Positions 1 to 5,031 of a stretch of DNA of 6,389 nt are shown piece by piece. How positions within the stretch are numbered: position 1 is the stretch's first letter; each line of letters starts with the position of its first letter. The translations under genes and the position numbers were made by a program. The stretch comes from Gammaproteobacteria bacterium (GTDB taxonomy: Bacteria > Pseudomonadota > Gammaproteobacteria > HK1), in the NCBI GenBank assembly GCA_022822245.1, contig JAJECB010000209.1, positions 1 through 6,389 on the forward strand. The letters run 5' to 3'. The notes below the pieces were generated by a model, which was given only the letters and a program-made list of their open reading frames with translations, was not told where the DNA came from and did no database searches.

Positions 1-651
1 CGGGGGGCGGGGCCGGCCCCCCGCCTCCACCGCACGGGTCCCGTGTCGCCGTTCATCGTCCAGCATGCGGCGGCAGATGGCGCGGCTCCGGTAGTCGTCG
101 CGGGGCAGGCGCCGCAGATGGCGGGCAAGGTGCTCGACCACCTGGCGCTCGGTCTCCGCGACGAAGCCGAGGCTCGGCGCGTCGCCCGCCGCCCCGGCCA
201 CCGCGCCGATCGCGAACGAGCCGGCCCACCAGAAGGGGTCCAGCCGGCTCGGCTTCGCGGAGAGCTCGGAGAGCCGTCGGCGGCACCAGTCGAGATGCGC
301 GCGTTCCTCCCCGGCCGCCGAGTCGAGGGCGCGGCGCACCTCGGGGTCCCAGGCGAGCATGCCCTGACCGAGATAGAGAGCCTGGGCCGCGACCTCCCCG
401 GCGTGGTTGACCCGCATGAGCCGTGCCGACAGCCGGCGCGCCCGATCGTCGAGCCGTCCCTCCTCGATCCCATCCGCGGGATACCCCGAGGCGGAGTCGG
501 AGGGTTCGGCTCCACCGTCGCCACCCTGAGACGGAGCAGCGGTCTCCTCCCCGTCGTCCGGCCCCGGCCAGCGGCGCCCCCGGAGCAATCGGTCCGCGGC
601 GAGCACGAGCCGGTCCCCGAGACTGTGCCTGATCACCCTCGAATCGCTCAT
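1..651 (-). CDS. coq7: Coq7-type 3-demethoxyubiquinol hydroxylase (C-terminus cut by window edge)
   Basis: Di-iron monooxygenase of the Coq7 family. It performs the penultimate ubiquinone step, hydroxylation at C6 of the demethoxy-quinone ring, and acts at the inner membrane. The frame runs from ATG at 651 to base 1 without a stop (217 codons); about 20 C-terminal residues are probably missing. Residues 79-98 carry the family signature [17 protein letters not shown]. Iron ligands expected from the family are all present: Glu86, Glu116 and His119 (EERAH), Glu168 (ETERQVVEH), Glu200 and His203 (DDERRH). Residues about 141-165 form the hydrophobic Gly/Ala-rich membrane-contacting segment. Residues 30-62 are a Gly/Asp/Glu/Ser-rich low-complexity stretch ahead of the catalytic domain. 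No strong Shine-Dalgarno precedes the ATG. The gene is divergent from rplM, whose -35 box touches this start codon. The frame is easily missed because it has no stop in the window and a longer shadow frame overlaps it. Confidence 0.93.
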   Translation of the reverse strand, partial: MSDSRVIRHSLGDRLVLAADRLLRGRRWPGPDDGEETAAPSQGGDGGAEPSDSASGYPADGIEEGRLDDRARRLSARLMRVNHAGEVAAQALYLGQGMLAWDPEVRRALDSAAGEERAHLDWCRRRLSELSAKPSRLDPFWWAGSFAIGAVAGAAGDAPSLGFVAETERQVVEHLARHLRRLPRDDYRSRAICRRMLDDERRHGTRAVEAGGRPRPP

Positions 652-679
652 TGACATTCACGCACGCCGGTAATAGAGT
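651..679 (+). promoter_or_regulatory. sigma70-type promoter of rplM-rpsI
   Basis: A perfect TTGACA -35 box lies at 651-656, followed by a 17-base spacer and TAGAGT at 674-679 (4 of 6 matches to TATAAT). Transcription would start near 686, about 47 bases upstream of the rplM ATG. Spacing, orientation and position all fit the ribosomal operon. Base 651 is also the first base of the coq7 start codon on the other strand, so RNA polymerase bound here would cover the coq7 translation start. Predicted from sequence only. Confidence 0.65.
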
Positions 680-693
680 CCCGCGTCTTTGGC

Positions 694-710
694 CGGGACG
701 GGGCGTCCCG
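694..710 (+). promoter_or_regulatory. hairpin in the rplM 5' leader, candidate L13 autoregulatory site
   Basis: CGGGACG (694-700) and CGTCCCG (704-710) form a perfect 7-bp stem with a GGG loop. It lies about 8 bases after the predicted transcription start and 12 bases before the GGAACGGA ribosome-binding region (723-730). Expression of rplM-rpsI in E. coli is repressed by L13 acting on the rplM leader, so a structured leader here could serve the same role. The hairpin is seen directly; its function is inferred. No T-run follows, so it is not a terminator. Confidence 0.45.
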
Positions 711-732
711 TCCTTCACATCTGGAACGGAAC

Positions 733-1161
733 ATGCCGACCTTCAGCGCCAAGCCGGCGGAAGTCAAGCGGGAATGGTACGTCGTCGATGCTGGGGAGAG
801 GGTCCTCGGACGCATCGCGACGGAGATCGCGAGCCGCCTTCGCGGCAAGCACAAGCCCGAATACACCCCCCACGTCGACACCGGTGATCATGTGGTCGTG
901 ATCAACGCCGCTCAGGTCAAGGTCACCGGCCGCAAGACTTCCGACAAGATCTACCATCGCCATTCGGGGTACCCCGGTGGGCTCCGTTCGATGAGCTTCG
1001 AGAAGCTCCAGGAGCGCGCGCCAGGCCGCGCCATCGAGCTCGCGGTGAAGGGCATGCTCCCGCGCGGCCCGCTCGGCCGGGCGATGTTCCGCAAGCTGCA
1101 CGTGTACGCTGGCGCCACCCACCCTCACGCCGCCCAGCAACCCAAGCCCCTGGAACTCTGA
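733..1161 (+). CDS. rplM: 50S ribosomal protein L13
   Basis: Early-assembling protein of the large ribosomal subunit that binds 23S rRNA. The product is 142 aa, the same length as E. coli L13, and matches it closely throughout: WYVVDA at 16-21, [18 protein letters not shown] at 35-52, and the strongly conserved [23 protein letters not shown] at about 105-127, ending [11 protein letters not shown]. The ATG at 733 is preceded by GGAACGGA at 723-730, and the N-terminus (MPTFSAKP) aligns with the E. coli start, so the start is secure. It is the first gene of a two-gene operon with rpsI, which begins 56 bases downstream, and is driven by the promoter at 651-679. Longer frames on the opposite strand in this region are shadows. 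Confidence 0.98.
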   Translation: MPTFSAKPAEVKREWYVVDAGERVLGRIATEIASRLRGKHKPEYTPHVDTGDHVVVINAAQVKVTGRKTSDKIYHRHSGYPGGLRSMSFEKLQERAPGRAIELAVKGMLPRGPLGRAMFRKLHVYAGATHPHAAQQPKPLEL

Positions 1162-1217
1162 CGGCCCATCGCCTGCGATCCGTCAGGAAAACGCCCGCGA
1201 CAACGAGCCATACCAAC

Positions 1218-1610
1218 ATGTCCGAACTTCTTGGCTACGGAACCGGCCGCCGCAAGACCTCGACCGCCCGCGTGTTCATGCGCCGGGGCTCCGGGAGGAT
1301 CGTCGTCAACCGTCGTCCGCTGGACGAGTTCTTCGGTCGCGAGACCGCCCGCATGGTGGTGCGTCAACCCCTGGAGGAGACCCAGCGCACGCAGGACTTC
1401 GACTTCACGGTCACCGTCCGGGGCGGCGGCGGCACCGGTCAGGCGGGCGCCATCCGGCTCGGCATCGCACGGGCGCTCTGCGAGTACGACGAGACTCACC
1501 GTCCGACGCTGCGGCGGGCGGGGCTCCTCACGCGCGACGCACGCAAGGTCGAGCGCAAGAAGGTCGGCCTGCACAAGGCCCGCAAGCGGCCGCAGTACTC
1601 GAAGCGCTAG
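1218..1610 (+). CDS. rpsI: 30S ribosomal protein S9
   Basis: Small-subunit ribosomal protein. The family's C-terminal tail reaches into the P site and contacts the tRNA anticodon stem-loop. The product is 130 aa, as in E. coli. Recognisable blocks are [14 protein letters not shown] (7-20), [15 protein letters not shown] (39-53), [19 protein letters not shown] (about 73-91), the basic [23 protein letters not shown] segment (about 103-126), and the invariant C-terminal SKR. The ATG at 1218 gives the expected N-terminus. The only Shine-Dalgarno-like match is a weak ACGAG at 1203-1207, so translation may rely partly on coupling to rplM. The spacer from rplM is 56 bases with no terminator, consistent with cotranscription. 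tRNA-Gln begins 19 bases after the stop. Confidence 0.98.
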   Translation: MSELLGYGTGRRKTSTARVFMRRGSGRIVVNRRPLDEFFGRETARMVVRQPLEETQRTQDFDFTVTVRGGGGTGQAGAIRLGIARALCEYDETHRPTLRRAGLLTRDARKVERKKVGLHKARKRPQYSKR

Positions 1611-1629
1611 GATGCGTCTCGCAGCCCTC

Positions 1630-1703
1630 TGGGGGATCGTCTAGCGGTAGGACTGCGGACTCTGACTCCGCCAGCCCAGGTTCGAATCCTGGTCCCCCAG
1701 CCA
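1630..1703 (+). tRNA. tRNA-Gln(CUG), CCA encoded
   Basis: A complete cloverleaf can be drawn. The acceptor stem is TGGGGGA (1630-1636) with TCCCCCA (1693-1699), the discriminator is G1700, and the encoded CCA is 1701-1703. The D stem is GTC/GAC (1639-1641, 1651-1653). The anticodon stem is GCGGA/TCCGC around loop CTCTGAC, giving anticodon CTG at 1662-1664. The T arm is CCAGG-TTCGAAT-CCTGG. The U1-A72 pair and overall sequence match bacterial tRNA-Gln. It lies 19 bases after rpsI in the same direction, so it may be cotranscribed and processed from the ribosomal transcript; no separate promoter is obvious. Only a weak stem with a bulge (1705-1719) follows. Confidence 0.96.
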
Positions 1704-1879
1704 AAAGTCCTTCTGGCTTCTTCCCGAGTCCCTTCGCAGGACCGCGGTGCCGCGGACCATCGCGGTACTTGCCGCTTCGGAGCTTCGGGGCACCGGGCCA
1801 GTCCAGGGTTTGTTCACACGGACGCAATGGCGCGACGATGCGCGCGGGGAGCCGAAGCGGCGGGGCGAATCAGCCGAAG

Positions 1880-1927
1880 GCGCAATCCAACTCCACGCCT
1901 CCGGCCTCCCTGCGTGTCGGATTGCGC
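1880..1927. repeat. interrupted inverted repeat / stem-loop
   Basis: GCGCAATCC (1880-1888) and GGATTGCGC (1919-1927) are perfect 9-bp arms. Inside them CACGC (1894-1898) pairs with GCGTG (1912-1916), so the element can fold as a two-part stem with an asymmetric internal loop and a 13-base apical loop. It lies in non-coding sequence. It could be an RNA structure of a read-through transcript, a protein-binding site, or a remnant of a mobile element; the sequence does not decide. Confidence 0.4.
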
Positions 1928-1991
1928 GAGCTTGTCCGTCCTTCCGAGTTCGATGACTTCCTCCCGACGTTGGCGATATTTGCCGGCTTGA

Positions 1992-2007
1992 CGGGGTGAA
2001 CACCCCG
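1992..2007 (-). terminator. palindrome downstream of the Ldh2 dehydrogenase gene, possible terminator
   Basis: CGGGGTG (1992-1998) and CACCCCG (2001-2007) form a perfect dyad around AA. As RNA this gives at least six GC-rich pairs and a 4-base loop. It lies 46 bases past the stop of the minus-strand dehydrogenase gene, where a terminator is expected. No T-run follows on either strand, so intrinsic termination is uncertain; it may instead protect the 3' end or bind a protein. Confidence 0.3.
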
Positions 2008-2053
2008 CGACCGATGCGCGCTCACCGCGAGCCTGCGGACCCGTCACCGAGGG

Positions 2054-3109
2054 TCAGGTCACGGGCGGTACGGGGACCTCCAGGCCCTGAGCCAGGTCTG
2101 TCAGGGACCGCCAGACCTCGACGGGGATGGGGATGCCTTCCCGGGAGCGCTCTTCGCGAGCACGGGCCTCGAGGTCTCCCGGCACCAGCACTTCGTCGAA
2201 GCCGGCGGCAGGCGGGACCGCGTTGACCCGGCGCTTGAGCTCGCCGGAGCGGCGGGAGAAATCGGCCATCGGCTGGAACAGGTCGGCCCGGAGGACGATC
2301 ATGGTGACCCCCTGGCGTCGCATGAGGGGGCCGCCGCGCTCACCCTCCGTGTGGCCATCGGCGCCGGCGAGCACCCTGCCGAGGAACTCGTCGGCGAGCA
2401 TGAACGCGTAGCCCTTGTGGTCACCGAAGGCGATCATGCCTCCGCCCGACGGGTAGCCGGACGGATCGGTGGTCGGATTGCCATCCTTGTCGACCAGGGA
2501 CCCGGGCGGCACCTGCTCGCCCTTCAACTGGGCGGTCCTGACCTTGGAGCCGGCGATCCTGGTGGTGGCGAAGTCCATCACCATCGGGGTCTCGTCGCCG
2601 GCCGGGACGCCGATCGCGATCGGGTTGGTGTGCAGGATCGGCGCCCGTCCTCCGAACGGCACGGCGACGGGCACCTCGGATCCATAGCCGGAGGCCCAGA
2701 CGAGGGCGATCATGCCATCCGCCACGGCCATTTCAGCGTATTCGCCCACCCGGCCGATGTGCATCGCCCTGACGAGGCTGACCGTCGCCACGTTCTGGTC
2801 GCGGGCCTTGGCGATGGCGACCTCCATGGCGTACTTGGCGGCCACGTGGCCGAAGGTCCAGTTCCCGGAGACGAGGGCGGTCGTCGGGGTCTCGGTGAGG
2901 ATCTCGGGCCAGGCGGTCGGAACGAGCATGCCTTCGCGGATTTCGTTCACGTACCGGGGCAGGTGGAAGACGCCGTGCGTATCGACGCCGCTCAGGTTCG
3001 ACGACACCAGAGCGCCGGCGACACGGGTGGCGTTGCGGTCGTCGGCGCCGGCGGCGAGCAGGACACGTCTCGTAAGGTCGTGCAGGTCCTCGGCGGCTAT
3101 GGTCGGCAT
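2054..3109 (-). CDS. Ldh2-family malate/L-lactate-type NAD(P)-dependent dehydrogenase
   Basis: Cytosolic oxidoreductase of the malate/L-lactate/ureidoglycolate dehydrogenase family (Ldh2), whose fold is unrelated to classical LDH/MDH. Members interconvert 2-hydroxy and 2-oxo acids or reduce cyclic imines and N-methyl imino acids (DpkA branch). The product is 351 aa, normal for the family. Conserved blocks seen: SGVDTHGVFHLPRYV (40-54, with His45 and Arg52), AMHIGRVGEYAE with His117 as the expected catalytic histidine (115-126), HTNPIAIGVP (160-169), MDFATT (178-183), and FGDHKGYAF (228-236). There is no signal peptide or membrane segment. The ATG at 3109 follows GGGAGGAA about 10 bases upstream, a strong ribosome-binding site. 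It is divergent from the RpiR regulator, a layout typical of a regulator and its target. Substrate is not decidable from sequence: malate, lactate, ureidoglycolate, sulfolactate and pyrroline/piperideine carboxylate all occur in the family. Confidence 0.92.
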   Translation of the reverse strand: MPTIAAEDLHDLTRRVLLAAGADDRNATRVAGALVSSNLSGVDTHGVFHLPRYVNEIREGMLVPTAWPEILTETPTTALVSGNWTFGHVAAKYAMEVAIAKARDQNVATVSLVRAMHIGRVGEYAEMAVADGMIALVWASGYGSEVPVAVPFGGRAPILHTNPIAIGVPAGDETPMVMDFATTRIAGSKVRTAQLKGEQVPPGSLVDKDGNPTTDPSGYPSGGGMIAFGDHKGYAFMLADEFLGRVLAGADGHTEGERGGPLMRRQGVTMIVLRADLFQPMADFSRRSGELKRRVNAVPPAAGFDEVLVPGDLEARAREERSREGIPIPVEVWRSLTDLAQGLEVPVPPVT

Positions 3110-3491
3110 GGGTCGTTTTCCTCCCGTGACTCACCGCCCGGGTCGGTCGGTGCACGGCTCGCCACGATACAGGGAATCGGAGTGCCGCGTTGGAGGCGTC
3201 CCAATCCAGACGCCCCCGCCACCCCGGGCCAAGGCGGACTCGGATCCGGCCGGTCGAACGACGCCCGCGCCGCCTCAACGGCCGACTCACCGGGGCCGAG
3301 GGGGACGGCCCGAAGGTCGCTTAGCCGACATATGCGGCGAGTTCTCAGGAGGGTATCGACCGGGATTTTCGATAATCCCTCCCCTTGTCGTGCTAATCTT
3401 TGCAACATCCGCGCTCGGTCCAGGCACTGCTTCGTCAAGCGAGAGTCGTTCCGCCGAGAGCGCGAGCCCGAGCCTTGCAAAAGGTGACGCG
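3110..3491. promoter_or_regulatory. divergent regulatory region between the dehydrogenase and RpiR genes
   Basis: This 382-bp non-coding spacer should hold promoters for both divergent genes. It contains the palindrome cluster at 3354-3379, a small inverted repeat GGCGTC/GACGCC (3195-3200, 3209-3214) that would lie in the dehydrogenase leader, and one CCGGCCGG (3246-3253). A GATAAT at 3371-3376 resembles a -10 box on the plus strand but has no matching -35 at the right distance. A long open frame covers the spacer on the plus strand, but its upstream part overlaps the dehydrogenase gene antisense and has no recognisable content. Confidence 0.6.
3354..3379. promoter_or_regulatory. palindromic operator candidate for the RpiR-family regulator
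   Basis: GGGATT (3362-3367) and AATCCC (3374-3379) flank TTCGAT. With the central TCGA, the 18-base site is symmetric at 16 of 18 positions; only the 3368/3373 pair breaks it. A second dyad overlaps it: TATCGA (3354-3359) and TCGATA (3369-3374), nine bases apart. The cluster is more AT-rich than its surroundings. It lies 113 bases before the regulator ATG and 245 bases before the dehydrogenase ATG. RpiR-family regulators bind palindromes as dimers or tetramers. The symmetry is seen; the binding protein is inferred. Confidence 0.5.
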
Positions 3492-4361
3492 ATGGATGAG
3501 TTCGAGCGTGTCCAGGAACGCTTGACGAGAGTTCGGCCGACGCTGTCCCCGACTCTCCGCCGAGCTGCGGCGTACATGCTGGAACACCCGGCCGATGTCG
3601 TCACCATGTCGATGCGCGAACTTGCACGCGCCGCCGACATCCCTGCTCCCAACTTCTCGCGTCTCGCCCAGCAGGTCGGCTTCGAGGCCTACAGCAAGCT
3701 GCGCGCGGTCTACCGCCAGCGAGTCCACACGGGAAGGCCGATACACGATTCCACTCCAGACCGGATCCGCCCGCCACCCACCGACGCGGAGAACGCGGCG
3801 GAGGCGCTGTGGGAGGGATTCCGGCAGGCGGCGCTCGGCAACCTCGCGGCTGCCTTCGACAACGTAGGATACGCCGTCGCGGCTTCGCTCACCGACGACC
3901 TCCGCGCCCGCAACCGGATCTACGTCGCGGCCACCCACGCCCCGCACTTCCTCGCGCGATACCTCCACACCATCGGCAACATGGCGACCCCGTCATTCCG
4001 CCTGGTTGGACGCGACACGGGAAGCTTCGGCGACGACCTCGTCGACCTCGGCGCGAACGACGCCCTGATCTGCCTGGCGTCGACGACGACGGTGGAGTCC
4101 GCGGTTCGAATCGCGGAGATGGGGCGCGAGCGCGGCGCGCTGGTGATTGGAATCACCGAGAGCCGGACGACTCCGCTCGCGGCGGTCTCCGACCGCCTGC
4201 TCCTCGTGCCGGTGGAGAGCCCCTCGTTCTTCCGGTCGCACGTGGGTGCGCTCGCGGTCGTCGAGATGCTTGTCGGCTTCATCATGGCAGGGGCAGGAGA
4301 AGCGGCGGCGGAACGCATCGCCCACATCGAAGCGGAGCGGCGGCGCTTCGCGGAGGAATAG
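3492..4361 (+). CDS. MurR/RpiR-family transcriptional regulator (HTH + SIS domain)
   Basis: DNA-binding regulator of 289 aa, usual for the family. Residues about 1-78 form the N-terminal HTH_6 domain: LSPTLRRAAAYMLEHPADVVTMSMRELARAADIPAPNFSRLAQQVGF, with the recognition region near 49-62. Residues about 125-265 form a SIS-type ligand domain. The two usual phosphosugar loops are altered: VAATHAP (145-151) stands where a glycine-rich GxGxS loop is normal, and LASTTTVES (195-203) where SxSGxT is normal. The ATG at 3492 follows AAAGGTGA at a good distance and begins exactly where family homology begins; the frame stays open upstream, so longer starts are artefacts. It is divergent from the Ldh2 dehydrogenase and convergent with the RidA gene. 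It likely regulates the dehydrogenase and possibly the oxidase-RidA genes, as activator or repressor; the effector is unknown. Confidence 0.9.
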   Translation: MDEFERVQERLTRVRPTLSPTLRRAAAYMLEHPADVVTMSMRELARAADIPAPNFSRLAQQVGFEAYSKLRAVYRQRVHTGRPIHDSTPDRIRPPPTDAENAAEALWEGFRQAALGNLAAAFDNVGYAVAASLTDDLRARNRIYVAATHAPHFLARYLHTIGNMATPSFRLVGRDTGSFGDDLVDLGANDALICLASTTTVESAVRIAEMGRERGALVIGITESRTTPLAAVSDRLLLVPVESPSFFRSHVGALAVVEMLVGFIMAGAGEAAAERIAHIEAERRRFAEE

Positions 4362-4379
4362 CGGCCCCGCCTCCTCCCT

Positions 4380-4482
4380 CGCGACTCAGGTCGCGCTACC
4401 CGCCTCGACGGGCTCCGGCGCGGGGCGTCCCGGGGAGTGGGGTTCCGGCGCTCCCCGGGGGTCCGGCCGCGACGAGGCCGGA
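4380..4482. terminator. three hairpins between convergent genes, possible bidirectional terminator
   Basis: The 140-bp gap between the ends of the RpiR and RidA genes holds three perfect stems. They are CGCGAC/GTCGCG (4380-4385, 4390-4395; 4-base loop), CCCGGGGAG/CTCCCCGGG (4429-4437, 4451-4459; 13-base loop) and TCCGGCC/GGCCGGA (4462-4468, 4476-4482; 7-base loop). Their place between convergent genes suggests transcript ends for both strands. None is followed by a T-run, so they may instead block 3' exonucleases or act together with Rho. Confidence 0.4.
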
Positions 4483-4501
4483 AACGGGCGCACACCCACG
4501 G

Positions 4502-4888
4502 CTAGTCGTCGACGACCGCGGTGGCCGCGATCTCGACGAGGAACTCGGGCCGGACGAGCCCGGCCTGAATGCACGCCCGGGCGGGCGGGTTCTCCGGGAA
4601 GTACGAGCCGTAGACCTCGTTCATCGCCTGGTAGTCCCCGAGGTCGGCGAGGAAGATCATGTTGTACACGATGTCTTCCATCGTTCCGCCGGCGGCCTCG
4701 ATGATCTCCTTGATGTTCTCGAGGACCTGGCGGGTCTGCGCGCCGGCGTCGCCCTCCCCGATCAGGTTCCCGGACGAATCGAGCGCGAGCATGCCCGCGG
4801 TGAAGACGAACTGGCCGGAGCGAAACCCCGGCGAATAGGGAGCGAGTGGGGGCGGCGAGCCCTCGGGCAGTACGGGATGGCCGGCCAT
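4502..4888 (-). CDS. RidA/YjgF-family enamine/imine deaminase, RutC-like
   Basis: Small cytosolic protein of the RidA (YjgF/YER057c/UK114) family, trimers of which hydrolyse reactive enamine/imine intermediates to keto compounds and ammonia. The product is 128 aa, normal length. It most resembles the RutC branch (3-aminoacrylate deaminase in pyrimidine breakdown): PVLPEGSPPPLAPYSPG (5-21), AGMLALD (31-37), QTRQVLENIKEIIEAAGGTMEDI (51-73), NEVYGSYFPENPPARACIQAGLVRPEFLVEIA (90-121). Arg104 corresponds to the catalytic Arg of E. coli RidA (Arg105), and Glu119 is also conserved. The ATG at 4888 is preceded by AAGGAGG about nine bases upstream, an excellent site. The frame stays open far upstream through the oxidase gene, but those longer starts lack homology. 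No other rut genes are visible; the partner is the upstream GcvT-type oxidase, 143 bases away on the same strand. The true substrate is unknown. Confidence 0.92.
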   Translation of the reverse strand: MAGHPVLPEGSPPPLAPYSPGFRSGQFVFTAGMLALDSSGNLIGEGDAGAQTRQVLENIKEIIEAAGGTMEDIVYNMIFLADLGDYQAMNEVYGSYFPENPPARACIQAGLVRPEFLVEIAATAVVDD

Positions 4889-4927
4889 GTTGTGGTTCCT
4901 CCTTCCGAAGTGCGGTCCGGGGTACGA

Positions 4928-4986
4928 CCGGCGCGACGCGCGCCGGCCGGCGGTCCCGGCCGGCCAGTTGTAACACGACCGGCCGG
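4928..4986 (-). repeat. overlapping GC hairpins with three CCGGCCGG palindromes in the oxidase-RidA spacer
   Basis: Two perfect hairpins share bases 4942-4946 and so exclude each other: CCGGCGCG/CGCGCCGG (4928-4935, 4939-4946; 3-base loop) and GCCGGCCGG/CCGGCCGGC (4942-4950, 4956-4964; 5-base loop). A third CCGGCCGG at 4979-4986 can pair with either copy at 4943-4950 or 4956-4963. On the minus-strand transcript they lie between the oxidase stop and the RidA ribosome-binding site. With no T-run, a terminator is less likely than an intercistronic mRNA-stabilising or expression-balancing structure. Confidence 0.5.
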
Positions 4987-5031
4987 GGGCGACGCGGCGC
5001 GGCCCAGGGGACCGTGCGAGAATTGGGCCGC

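Larger units (their letters stand above)
1704..2053. other. 350-bp gene-free interval after tRNA-Gln
   Basis: No frame here has a recognisable product or a good ribosome-binding site; the open frames look like high-GC shadows. The interval contains a 48-base interrupted inverted repeat (1880-1927), a 16-base palindrome (1992-2007), and the self-complementary CCGCGG twice, separated by two bases (1742-1755). No direct repeat of the tRNA 3' end was found in the interval, so there is no visible att site. It separates the core ribosomal block from the catabolic genes. Confidence 0.7.

Noticed and set aside
9..20. GGGGCCGGCCCC palindrome at the window start
   Set aside because: It lies inside the coq7 coding frame (GGRPRP) and is explained by Gly/Pro/Arg codons in high-GC DNA.
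53..718. 221-codon minus-strand frame overlapping coq7
   Set aside because: Arg/Gly-rich shadow in another frame; the coq7 frame shows the full set of di-iron ligands.
1528..1827. Minus-strand frame containing GGPGFEPGLAESESAVLPLDD
   Set aside because: Another classic artefact of translating the antisense of a tRNA; it also overlaps rpsI.
1641..2003. Minus-strand open frame of 120 codons ending GDQDSNLGWRSQSPQSYR
   Set aside because: The conserved-looking C-terminus is the antisense translation of tRNA-Gln, a well-known false protein motif. There is no ribosome-binding site or other homology.
2712..3491. Upstream extension of the RpiR frame to 549 codons
   Set aside because: It overlaps the dehydrogenase gene antisense. 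Family homology and a good ribosome-binding site place the start at 3492.
4103..4112. GGTTCGAATC in the RpiR gene matching the tRNA T-loop, as a possible att site
   Set aside because: Only ten bases match; it encodes ordinary SIS-domain residues (AVRIA) and lies within an intact gene.
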